From contig JAOTXX010000005.1 of assembly GCA_029862185.1 (NCBI GenBank), positions 1-64,000 on the forward strand: DNA of 64,000 nt. Reading direction: 5' to 3'. The stretch is from Myxococcales bacterium. Lineage in GTDB: Bacteria > Myxococcota_A > Polyangia > Polyangiales > Houyiibacteriaceae. Shown in pieces: positions 36,411-43,762 of the stretch. The notes beneath the pieces were generated by a model. It searched no databases, had not been told where the DNA came from, and saw only the letters and a program-made list of their open reading frames with translations. Position numbers and translations under genes: made by a program. The stretch's first letter is position 1. Each line of letters starts with the position of its first letter.

Positions 36411-37838
36411 ATGCCGGAAACATTCTACGAGCGATTGAGCGCTCTGGACGCGACGTTCCTGGACGTCGAGAGCAAGTCCGCCCCGATGCACGTGGGCGCC
36501 GCTCTAATTTTCGATGCGAAGCCTCTCACGCTCGAGCACGGAGGCCTCGATATCGAACGACTCACTCGATACACCAAGGCGGCGGTGGACTCGATTCCCC
36601 GCTACCGACAGCGGGTGGAGTGGATCCCGGGGTATGGACACCCGGTCTGGGTCGATGACGACCGTTTCAACATGCACTTCCATCTGCGCCACACGCGCTT
36701 GCCTCTGCCCGGCGATGAGCGTTCGCTCAAACGGCTGGTGGGTCGGCTCTTTTCGCAGCATCTCGATCGAAGCAGGCCATTGTGGGAATTCTGGGTGGTC
36801 GAGGGCGTCGAGAACGACTGCTTTGCCCTGATTATCAAAGTGCACCACTGCATGGTGGACGGCATCGCCGGCGTTGAGCTGCTGCAAGCCTTGTTGACAG
36901 TCAGTCCCGACGCCCCGGAGCGCGATCCACAGGAATGGAAGCCACGCCCGGCTCCGAGCCGCACACAGCTTCTCGTCGGTGAAACCAACCACCGCATCGA
37001 CGGCCTTCGCAAGCTAAGCCACTTCTTGCCGCGGGTTCGGCAGAACTTCCAGGGCCTATCGAGCTTGCTCCGATCAGGCATGAAGCCAGCTCCGAGGACG
37101 ATTTTTACCGAGCAGGATATCAGCCCCTACCGCCGATTCGATTGGGTTCGATTCGCGCTCGACGACGTGAAGGCGGTCAAGAACAGCCTGGGTGGAACGA
37201 TCAACGACGTGGTCGTCGCTACGGTAACCGGCGCCGTACGTCGCTTCCTCTTGCGGCGGGGCTCGGACGTCGACTCGATGGAAGGGTTTCGAACTGCTCT
37301 GCCGGTGAACATTCGCAAAGCCGGTGGTTCGACGGTTGGCAATCAGGTAGCTCTGCTTCTCGCCGATCTGCCGGTGTCCGAACCAGACCCCCTCGAGCGC
37401 CTGAGGAAAGTCATCCATGTGACGACCGAGCTGAAGAAGGAGTCGAACCAAACGGGCGGCGCCGAGCTGATCGAAGAAGTCGCAGACCTCACGACCAAAC
37501 GTATCGTGTCAGAGCTCTACTTGGTCGCGATGAAGCTACGCACTTACAACTTGATCATCACAAACGTGCCTGGGCCGCCCTTCCCCCTTTACCTGCTCAG
37601 CTCCCCCATGAAGGCGATCTATCCGATGGTTCCGCTGATGCAGAACCAGAATCTGGGCATCGCATTGTTCAGCTACGCCGGCGGGCTTCACTTTGGATTG
37701 AACGCGGACTGGGAGTCTTTTCCCGACGTCCACGAGTTTGTCGAGGATCTCGAAGCTTCGTTCGCGGAGTACAAGCAGCTCGCCGACGCCCGCTCGGCAG
37801 GACTCTCGGGAAGCGAAGACGCTACCGCCCGCGCCTAG
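36411..37838 (+). CDS. wax ester synthase/diacylglycerol acyltransferase (WS/DGAT)
   Basis: 475 residues from ATG 36411, starting 'MPETFYERLSALDATFLDVE' like actinobacterial and marine WS/DGATs. The catalytic HHxxxDG motif is His145-His146...Asp150 ('KVHHCMVDGIAGVEL'); later conserved segments are 'LGGTINDVVVATVTGAVRRF' and 'NLIITNVPGPPFPLYLLS'. It esterifies acyl-CoA with a fatty alcohol or diacylglycerol to make storage wax or triacylglycerol. The gene lies between a CBS gene and an NtrC-type regulator, so storage-lipid synthesis may answer to the same signal. Confidence 0.9.
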   Translation: MPETFYERLSALDATFLDVESKSAPMHVGAALIFDAKPLTLEHGGLDIERLTRYTKAAVDSIPRYRQRVEWIPGYGHPVWVDDDRFNMHFHLRHTRLPLPGDERSLKRLVGRLFSQHLDRSRPLWEFWVVEGVENDCFALIIKVHHCMVDGIAGVELLQALLTVSPDAPERDPQEWKPRPAPSRTQLLVGETNHRIDGLRKLSHFLPRVRQNFQGLSSLLRSGMKPAPRTIFTEQDISPYRRFDWVRFALDDVKAVKNSLGGTINDVVVATVTGAVRRFLLRRGSDVDSMEGFRTALPVNIRKAGGSTVGNQVALLLADLPVSEPDPLERLRKVIHVTTELKKESNQTGGAELIEEVADLTTKRIVSELYLVAMKLRTYNLIITNVPGPPFPLYLLSSPMKAIYPMVPLMQNQNLGIALFSYAGGLHFGLNADWESFPDVHEFVEDLEASFAEYKQLADARSAGLSGSEDATARA

Positions 37839-37846
37839 AAATCGAA

Positions 37847-37863
37847 GTGCCAGACCTTGGCAC
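37847..37863 (+). promoter_or_regulatory. inverted repeat GTGCCA-N5-TGGCAC upstream of NtrC-type regulator
   Basis: Perfect six-base arms around GACCT; the right arm is the -24 half of the element at 37858. Same design as 22392-22408 upstream of the glycogen operon. It begins nine bases after the wax ester synthase stop, so it could also act as a small hairpin there, but no T-run follows. Confidence 0.45.
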
Positions 37864-37873
37864 ATCAACTGCA
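37858..37873 (+). promoter_or_regulatory. sigma-54-type -24/-12 element upstream of NtrC-type regulator
   Basis: TGGCAC-ATCAA-CTGCA with exact GG/GC spacing. It would start transcription about three bases before ATG 37887; if translation instead begins at GTG 37962 (AAAGG four bases upstream), the leader would be a normal 78 bases. Suggests autoregulation. Confidence 0.5.
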
Positions 37874-37886
37874 AAGCAGAGTAATC

Positions 37887-39314
37887 ATGACTAGTGTAAA
37901 CACCGCATCCAACTTCTCCGACTCCGCCAAACGCGCAAACGTCGCAAACTCGAAAGGTCGCGTGTTGATCGTCGACGACGAAGCGAACGCGCGAAATGCG
38001 CTCGCGGAGCTCCTCGACGATGCCGGCTATTCCGTGAGCACCGCTGCCGACGGCCGTACGGCGCTACTGCAGTTGGAGCAGGTCGATCCCGATGTCGTCT
38101 TGACCGACCTCAAGATGCCGGGGATGGATGGCTTGTCGCTGATCGAACGCGGACGGCCGATGTCGCCCCATACCACGTTCATCGTGATGACGGCGTTCGC
38201 AACCATCGACACCGCTGTCAAAGCGATCAAGCTCGGTGCCGAGAGCTATCTCACCAAGCCCCTCGAGCTCGATGCCGTGATGGCGATCGTCGACCGCGCA
38301 CTTGATCGGACCCGTCTGTCACGGGAAGCCGCGCAGCTTCGCGAACGATTCGAGGAGCGCTTTCAACTTGGCAACATCCTGGGCGAGCACCCCTCGATGC
38401 AGCGCCTGATGAAAAACATCGCGCAAGTCGCTCGGAGTCGAGCGACCGTGCTGATCCATGGCGAAACCGGCACTGGCAAGGAGCTGATGGCCGCGGCCAT
38501 ACACCAGAACTCGAAGCGCAAAGACAAGCCCTTCATCAAGCTCAACTGCGCATCCTTGAGCGAAACACTGCTCGAGTCTGAGCTCTTTGGTCACGAACGC
38601 GGCTCGTTCACCGGCGCGGTGACGCGGCGCGAGGGGCGGTTCAAGCAGGCCGATGGCGGGACGCTCTTTCTCGACGAGGTGAGCGAAATCCCAGCCAGCG
38701 TCCAAATCAAGCTTCTGCGTTTCCTTCAAGAGCGCGAATTCGAGCGGGTCGGAGGAAATGAAACACTCAAAGTCGATGTCCGAGTCGTGGCGGCCACGAA
38801 CCGCAACTTGAAGCAACGGGTCGACGACGGAAGGTTCCGCGAGGACCTCTACTACAGGCTCAAGGTAGTCCAGCTCGACGTGCCGCCGCTCCGGGTTCGA
38901 CGAAGCGACATTCCTTTGTTGGCCCATGCGTTTCTACGCAAGTACGCTGGGGAGAACGACCGCTCGGTGCAAGGTCTATCCGAAGAAGCGTTGCAGCACC
39001 TGATGATCTATCCCTGGCCCGGCAACGTTCGAGAGCTGGAAAACGCGATCGAACGAGCCGTGGTCATGTGCGAAAACGAGCTGATCCAACGCGACGACTT
39101 GCCCACCTCCGCTCACGGGGACCTCCAAAACGGTTCGGTCTTGGCGCTGATTCCAGGCATCACGATGTCCGAGCTCGAACGGGTCGCGATCCTACGGACG
39201 CTGGATGCAGTAGACGGTTCCACCGCGCGCGCAGCCGAGATCCTCGGCATCAGCCAGCGAAAGATCCAATACCGAGTCAAGGAATGGGGCTATCAAACCG
39301 CAATGCTCGACTAA
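37887..39314 (+). CDS. NtrC-family sigma-54-dependent response regulator
   Basis: 475 residues: receiver domain (Asp30/31, phospho-acceptor Asp74 in 'VLTDLKMPGMDGL', Lys in 'SYLTKPLEL'), AAA+ domain (Walker A 'GETGTGKELMAAA', sigma-54 contact loop 'GSFTGA', a common variant of GAFTGA), 'LFLDEVSEIPASVQIKLLRF', and a Fis-type helix-turn-helix 'STARAAEILGISQRKIQYRV'. A GTG at 37962 is a possible later start; the first 25 residues are low complexity. It lies tail-to-tail with the globin-coupled histidine kinase, its probable partner, and can activate only sigma-54 promoters. Confidence 0.93.
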   Translation: MTSVNTASNFSDSAKRANVANSKGRVLIVDDEANARNALAELLDDAGYSVSTAADGRTALLQLEQVDPDVVLTDLKMPGMDGLSLIERGRPMSPHTTFIVMTAFATIDTAVKAIKLGAESYLTKPLELDAVMAIVDRALDRTRLSREAAQLRERFEERFQLGNILGEHPSMQRLMKNIAQVARSRATVLIHGETGTGKELMAAAIHQNSKRKDKPFIKLNCASLSETLLESELFGHERGSFTGAVTRREGRFKQADGGTLFLDEVSEIPASVQIKLLRFLQEREFERVGGNETLKVDVRVVAATNRNLKQRVDDGRFREDLYYRLKVVQLDVPPLRVRRSDIPLLAHAFLRKYAGENDRSVQGLSEEALQHLMIYPWPGNVRELENAIERAVVMCENELIQRDDLPTSAHGDLQNGSVLALIPGITMSELERVAILRTLDAVDGSTARAAEILGISQRKIQYRVKEWGYQTAMLD

Positions 39315-40492
39315 GTCCCCGTCGGAATCCAAAACGACGCGCAGGTGCCGCCTTCGGGGAGCGAGGTCAGCTTCGCCGCTCCCCCGTGCAAGTCGACGAT
39401 GCGCTTGACGATCGCAAGGCCAAGCCCCGTGCCAGCCTCCTTGGTGGTGACGAAGGATTCGAATGCCCGCCCGACGATCTCGCTCCGCAGGCCGGGACCG
39501 CTGTCGATCACCGCGACTTCCCACCGGTTATCGCTGAGCATCCGACTGGCGATCCGAATGCTCGGCTGACGGCAGCTGGCCACTGCTTCGACCGCATTGG
39601 TGATCAGGTTGTTGACGACCTGTTTGAGGCGGTCGCGTTCCGCAAGAAGGACGCAGGATACCGAATCGACGTCTTCGATGAACTCGATCCCCTGCGATTC
39701 GATCTCCGGACGTCGCAGCTCCAGTACCTCGCCGAGCAGCGTGCTTGCATTGCAACGGATCGGCTCCATCCGTTGCGCGCGCGCCAGGTTCAGGAAATCG
39801 TCGAGCAAGACTGACAAGCGCCGGAGCTCGTCCTGCACGACGTTGGTTCGCCTTTCGATCTTCCGGCGCGTCGATGCGTCCTCGACCTTGGAGGCCGTGC
39901 GTCGAAGCACATCGAGCTGAAGCTTGGCAGCGTTGAGAGGATTTCGTACCTCGTGGGCCAACCCTGCCGTCAGCCTTCCCATCACCGCCAGCGACTCCGC
40001 TTCGGCAGTCTTCTTGAGCACGTAATCCTCTCGGTAGGTCTCGAGCATGATGGCGAGCTCGATGTCGCAAATCTGGTCGATGACGCTGTGATCGTCGAAG
40101 ACCCCGAGGCCGTCCGGAGACGAATCGGATACCGCGCGATGAAGCCCGATTCGGATCAGATTCATCGCGCTGAGCATGTAGCGCTGCTCGAGCCCAACCA
40201 TCACGTGAACGCGGCCGATTTGGGCTCGCTTCTCGTAGTACGCAGCGTCGTACGGTCCAGTGAAAAGCCCTTCGAGCCAATGCAGCAAGGAAGCCCGGAG
40301 GCGCCGGATCTGGTCTTCGCTCGTGAGGATGGCGCGGGTGCCCGGGTCCTTGAGGATGGCCTCGTAGAATCGGTCGACGACGCGTTGGTGATAGGGCTCC
40401 ATGCGTGTGCGCATCGCCTGCAGGCGACGGGCGCACGCGGCGTCGAACCCCACGTAGTCCCTGAGCAGCGGGAGAAGGCTGGCGTCGGCCAT
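39311..40492 (-). CDS. globin-coupled sensor histidine kinase
   Basis: 393 residues. Residues 1-160 form a protoglobin-type sensor: 'MEPYHQRVVDRFYEAILKDP' and the proximal-His candidate His96 in 'RAQIGRVHVMVGLEQRYML'. A short coiled segment leads to the kinase core with phospho-His180 ('GRLTAGLAHEVRNPLNAAKL'), N box 'NNLITNAVEA', 'VIDSGPGL' and 'TGLGLAIVKRIVDLHGG'. No membrane helices, so it should sense cytoplasmic O2 or NO through haem. Stops of kinase and NtrC-type gene overlap by four bases, convergent. A TTGACA at 40522-40527 with a poor -10 (TAGCCA) lies just upstream. Confidence 0.88.
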   Translation of the reverse strand: MADASLLPLLRDYVGFDAACARRLQAMRTRMEPYHQRVVDRFYEAILKDPGTRAILTSEDQIRRLRASLLHWLEGLFTGPYDAAYYEKRAQIGRVHVMVGLEQRYMLSAMNLIRIGLHRAVSDSSPDGLGVFDDHSVIDQICDIELAIMLETYREDYVLKKTAEAESLAVMGRLTAGLAHEVRNPLNAAKLQLDVLRRTASKVEDASTRRKIERRTNVVQDELRRLSVLLDDFLNLARAQRMEPIRCNASTLLGEVLELRRPEIESQGIEFIEDVDSVSCVLLAERDRLKQVVNNLITNAVEAVASCRQPSIRIASRMLSDNRWEVAVIDSGPGLRSEIVGRAFESFVTTKEAGTGLGLAIVKRIVDLHGGAAKLTSLPEGGTCASFWIPTGT

Positions 40493-40549
40493 TCGGCCTG
40501 GCTAAGGAACTGGGACCCTCCTGTCAAGGGCTGGCAGGCCGAAACCCCT

Positions 40550-41026
40550 TCAAAAAGCGGCGAGCGCAGGAAGCCTGACCATGCTCACCGGACAGGGAGC
40601 GTCCGCGGCTAGCCTCCGGACGTCGATTGGACTGAGCTGGTCCGCGCCGCCGCTCAGCTGAATGCCAAGCAGAATCAAGTCCACGCCGGAACGCTTGGCA
40701 CTCTGCACTACGTAGTCAGGCCAGTGCCCCTCTTCGTAGAGCTCGGCGCGGCAGCGAACACCGCGATCGGCGCACCATTGCCGTTGCCGCTCCAGGAGCT
40801 GCCCCTCCTGGCGAAGCCTGGCCTCGACTCGGTCGCGCCAGCCATCCGCATTGTCACGCATCGAAGGGGGAGGCTCAGAGCGCCGACTCCCACCACCCCC
40901 ATAGGTCGACACCAAGACCACCTCGCCGTCGGTAGGGCCTGCAATGAGCGCAGCGAAGCTCACGAGCTTGTAGCTCGCGGATGTCAAATCGGTAACCGTG
41001 AGAACGCTCGTAGCCATTTGGAACAT
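40550..41026 (-). CDS. universal stress protein-like protein
   Basis: 158 residues (149-155 if a later ATG such as 41017 is used). UspA-like fold: 'VLTVTDLTSASYKLVSFAAL' at the start and 'RSGVDLILLGIQLSGG' in the nucleotide region, but the G-x2-G-x9-G-S/T loop is absent, placing it in the branch that does not bind ATP. The middle (residues 48-75) is Arg/Glu-rich. It has the best sigma-54-type element in the window directly upstream. Confidence 0.75.
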   Translation of the reverse strand: MFQMATSVLTVTDLTSASYKLVSFAALIAGPTDGEVVLVSTYGGGGSRRSEPPPSMRDNADGWRDRVEARLRQEGQLLERQRQWCADRGVRCRAELYEEGHWPDYVVQSAKRSGVDLILLGIQLSGGADQLSPIDVRRLAADAPCPVSMVRLPALAAF

Positions 41027-41045
41027 GGAACCCAGTCAAAGCTCC

Positions 41046-41061
41046 AGCAAGGTGCGTGCCA
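41046..41061 (-). promoter_or_regulatory. sigma-54-type -24/-12 promoter, full consensus match
   Basis: Minus strand TGGCACG-CACC-TTGCT: every consensus base (TGGCACG-N4-TTGCW) matches. Predicted start near 41035, upstream of the USP-like gene. Confidence 0.65.
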
Positions 41062-41174
41062 TTCCAGAAACCCCCCGCAAGAGCCCGTTGATCCCTCGCC
41101 GTTCGGCAACGCTTGCGGGCAAAGCTCCAAATACGCAGTTTTTGCGCGCGACGATCCGAAGGCTAAGCTCGCGC

Positions 41175-41900
41175 ATGGGTGATTCCCGGCGTCACCGTGG
41201 GCCGCATCCCACCGATGCACAATTATTCTCCATACAGGCGCTCCCGGCGTTGACCGCGGCGGTCGCGGACCTGAGCTGGCTCCGGACGCGAGGGTACGCC
41301 GATGCGTCGGCGGTCAAGCTCGTCGGGGATCGATATCGATTGCGGAATCGTCAACGCACTGCGGCAAAGAGGTGTGCCTGCTCGGACTCGGCGCAGCGGG
41401 ACCGAGCATCGAGGCAATGCGACCCGGAAATGATGAACGCGCGTCATCTGTTCATCGACGGCCTCAACGTGATCACTACGATCGAGGTGGCCTTGGCCAG
41501 GGGGGTGTTGCTGCTCGGCCGCGACGCTTGCCTGCGAGACATGGCGAGCTTCCATGGCAGCTATCGCCTGGTGCAGGAGACCGAGCGAGCCGTCGAAATC
41601 CTCGTCGACGTCGTCGATTCGCTGCGGCCGTCGGAGGTGACGGTGTACATCGACCGCCCGGTTTCGAACTCAGGCCGCCTCGCCGAGATTGTACGGACGA
41701 CGGCAGCCAGGAAAGGGGCGCCCATCCAAGCGACGACGGCGGACCGGGTAGACGAATTGCTGAAAGCTTCGACTGTGGTGGTTGCAAGCGCCGACAGCGC
41801 GATCCTCGATGAATGCGGCGACTGGCTGAACCTGGCGCGAATCGCGGTCGAGCGTCATCAGGCCGAGCTCGAGCCGCTCTGGCTATTGAACTTGTCTTGA
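41175..41900 (+). CDS. DUF434 family protein
   Basis: 241 residues. The N-terminal part 'LTAAVADLSWLRTRGYADAS' followed by 'AVKLVGDRYRLRNRQRTAAK' is typical of DUF434; the C-terminal part ('HLFIDGLNVITTIEVALARG', then 'RPSEVTVYIDRPVSNSGRLA') looks like a Rossmann/PIN-like fold with an acidic 'IDGLNV' opening and 'ASADSAILDECGDW'. The family is often annotated as unknown; PIN-like features suggest a nucleotide or RNA role but I would not claim it. ATG 41175 chosen because upstream residues lie across the USP promoter. Confidence 0.72.
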   Translation: MGDSRRHRGPHPTDAQLFSIQALPALTAAVADLSWLRTRGYADASAVKLVGDRYRLRNRQRTAAKRCACSDSAQRDRASRQCDPEMMNARHLFIDGLNVITTIEVALARGVLLLGRDACLRDMASFHGSYRLVQETERAVEILVDVVDSLRPSEVTVYIDRPVSNSGRLAEIVRTTAARKGAPIQATTADRVDELLKASTVVVASADSAILDECGDWLNLARIAVERHQAELEPLWLLNLS

Positions 41901-42053
41901 GGTCCCGCCCTGTTGGAGGAGGTCTAGGGTGGCATGCACCACCCGGCTCCGCGTTGGCTCGATCACGGCTTCCAAGTGCTCGCAGTCGAGCTCGATGATG
42001 GTGGCAGACGTGCACTTGCTGGCGAGGCTCGCGACCGCTTCGAACCTCGACAT
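41883..42053 (-). CDS. possible small protein, 56 residues
   Basis: An ATG-TAG frame between the flavoprotein gene and the convergent DUF434 gene, overlapping the latter's end by 18 bases. Codon third positions are almost all G or C, as in real genes here, and the middle reads 'SATIIELDCEHLEAVIEPTR'. No ribosome site is clear and no family is recognised. It would follow the flavoprotein stop by about 22 bases on the same strand. Without comparative data it may be chance. Confidence 0.3.
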   Translation of the reverse strand: MSRFEAVASLASKCTSATIIELDCEHLEAVIEPTRSRVVHATLDLLQQGGTSRQVQ

Positions 42054-42075
42054 CGACCTGGCGAACGCCCAAGAC

Positions 42076-43281
42076 TCAAGAATCTACGATCTTCAGGGCC
42101 TCATCAAGTCCGCCGCGCTTTCCAATCAGCATGCGAAGCTGGACGAGCTTGGGGGGCTGGTTGAAGGCCACCGCACCAACCACGCGGCCGGCGCGGCTGT
42201 AGAGGGCGATGAGCTTCTCGTCGCCGGGCCCTCGCCTGGCGATGGTGAGCTCATCCCCAGGTTTGGGCTTGCCCGCGGCCTGAATTTTGATGTCGAACTG
42301 GTCGGACCAGAACATCGGAACCGACTCGAACGGTTTCGCTTCGCCCGGCGCGGCGAGCAGCGTCGAGACGGCGTGACGCGCCTGCTCGACGGCGTTGGTC
42401 CAATGCTCGACCCGCATGCGCTCCTCGAACAGCGGGTTGTACCAGCTCGCGACGTCCCCGGCGGCGACGACGCCAGGCACGTTGGTTGCGAGGGTTTCGT
42501 CACACCGCACGCCGTCCTCGACGTCTACTTCAGAGCCGTCGAGCCAGGACACCGAAGGAGTGACCCCAATGCCAACCACGACCAGGTCGCAATCCACTCT
42601 GCTGCCATCGTCGAGCCACACGCTTTCGACTAGGTGCCCGCCGCCAAACCGATCGACTCGCCGTCCGCAGAGCACGCGTACCCCGCGACGCTCGTGTGCT
42701 CCTTGCAGAATTCGTCCAAGCCGAGGCCCCAAGCTCTGCGCAAACGGGGTCTCCAAGGCTTCGATCATGGTGACTTCGAGGCCTAGTTGCCGGGCCGACG
42801 CCGCGACCTCGGCGCCGATGAAACCAGCACCGATCACGGCGACCCGAGCTCTGCGCTGCAGCGCAGCGCGAATTGCCAACGCGTCATCGAGCGTCCGAAG
42901 CACGTGAATGCCCTGGAGCGACGGCTGATTCGGAAGCACACGCACCTCACTGCCGGTCGCAATGATCAAGCCATCGTACGGAACCACCTCGCCGCTTTGG
43001 AGCAGGATTTCGCCGGCACCTGAGTCGAGCGACTGAGCGCGCTGCCCGAGCTTCAGCTCGACGTTCAACTCGTCGTAGCTTTTCCGCCGAAGCGCCAGGC
43101 GCTCTTGGTCCGCCTCGCCGCGGATCACTTCTTTCGAGAGTGGCGGTCGATCGTAAGGGCGATGCTTCTCCTCACCGATTAAGACGACCTCGCCTTCGAA
43201 CTTCGCGCGCCGAATGAATTCGACGGCCCGCAGGCCCGCCAGGGACGCCCCAACGACGGCAATCCGCTTCATGCCGTTCAT
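42076..43281 (-). CDS. FAD-dependent ferredoxin reductase-like oxidoreductase
   Basis: 401 residues, two Rossmann folds of the pyridine-nucleotide-disulfide oxidoreductase class: FAD site 'RIAVVGASLAGLRAVEFIRR', NAD(P)H site 'RVAVIGAGFIGAEVAASARQ', second FAD motif 'NVPGVVAAGDVASWYN'. 'YDRPPLSKEVIRG' and the C-terminal domain fit reductases of Rieske-type or ferredoxin-linked oxygenases (BphA4/rubredoxin reductase branch). No ferredoxin or oxygenase gene is adjacent, so the electron acceptor is unknown. The ATG overlaps the stop of the histone-like gene (ATGA); ATG 43272 is an alternative. Confidence 0.88.
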   Translation of the reverse strand: MNGMKRIAVVGASLAGLRAVEFIRRAKFEGEVVLIGEEKHRPYDRPPLSKEVIRGEADQERLALRRKSYDELNVELKLGQRAQSLDSGAGEILLQSGEVVPYDGLIIATGSEVRVLPNQPSLQGIHVLRTLDDALAIRAALQRRARVAVIGAGFIGAEVAASARQLGLEVTMIEALETPFAQSLGPRLGRILQGAHERRGVRVLCGRRVDRFGGGHLVESVWLDDGSRVDCDLVVVGIGVTPSVSWLDGSEVDVEDGVRCDETLATNVPGVVAAGDVASWYNPLFEERMRVEHWTNAVEQARHAVSTLLAAPGEAKPFESVPMFWSDQFDIKIQAAGKPKPGDELTIARRGPGDEKLIALYSRAGRVVGAVAFNQPPKLVQLRMLIGKRGGLDEALKIVDS

Positions 43282-43700
43282 CGATCGAAGGGATCATTTT
43301 TGTGATTGCTGATGGCAATCGCTTGCGTGACGAGGGTTTTGAGGTCTTTGGCGGCCCCCCGAAACACCTGAAAGAGGCCCGAAACCAGCTCAGCGGGATC
43401 CTGAGGCACCCCCTCCAGATACGAGGGCGGACGGGAAGAGGGCGCTTTCGCGGACACTGGCGCTGGCGCTGACGCCGCCGCCGACACTGGCGCTGGCGCC
43501 GACGCCTTCACCGCTTTCTTCTTCGCCCTCGGCTTCGCGGGCACGGTCGCTCGGCTCGCCGTCCCTTTGCTCTTTGTCGCGCGCACCGCGCGCTCTTTAC
43601 GGGGCGCCTTGCTCGCTCGCTTCTTAGCGGGCGCCTTGCTCGCTCGCTTCTTCGCCGCCTTCTTCGTGGTTCTTTTCTTCGGCGTTCGCTTCGTCGCCAT
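43278..43700 (-). CDS. histone H1-like Lys/Ala-rich protein with conserved C-terminal helix
   Basis: 140 residues. The first 70 are a basic Lys/Arg/Ala/Pro tail ('KKAAKKRASKAPAKKRASKA') like bacterial histone-H1 (Hc1/AlgP-like) proteins; then an Ala/Pro linker ('APAPVSAAASAPAPVSA'), and a 45-residue C-terminal region ('DPAELVSGLFQVFRGAAKDL') predicted as an amphipathic helix. The tail could bind DNA, polyphosphate or another polyanion; the helix could be a membrane or granule-binding element (phasin-like, speculative). Coupled to the flavoprotein gene by ATGA. ATG 43700 chosen since the upstream frame is not protein-like. Confidence 0.7.
   Translation of the reverse strand: MATKRTPKKRTTKKAAKKRASKAPAKKRASKAPRKERAVRATKSKGTASRATVPAKPRAKKKAVKASAPAPVSAAASAPAPVSAKAPSSRPPSYLEGVPQDPAELVSGLFQVFRGAAKDLKTLVTQAIAISNHKNDPFDR
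43453..43498. repeat. imperfect 30-base tandem repeat inside histone-like gene
   Basis: A 16-base core (GACACTGGCGCTGGCG) occurs at 43453 and again at 43483, encoding repeated Ala/Pro-rich linker (APAPVSA). Length could vary between strains. Confidence 0.7.
43604..43652. repeat. 27-base tandem repeat inside histone-like gene
   Basis: A 22-base core starting GCGCCTTGCTCGCTCGCTTC occurs at 43604 and 43631 and encodes the nine-residue basic repeat AKKRASKAP. Such repeats arise by slippage and change tail length. Confidence 0.75.
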
Positions 43701-43762
43701 GGCGCCTCCCAGATCGAGCACCTTATCCGAAACGGTGCAGAGGGCAAGCGCGTACGATGCGC

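Noticed and set aside
42076-42633. Plus-strand frame 41929-42633
   Set aside because: Antisense of the flavoprotein gene, no recognisable domain.
43453-43652. CRISPR-like repeats
   Set aside because: Direct repeats are in frame within a low-complexity coding region, with no unique spacers.
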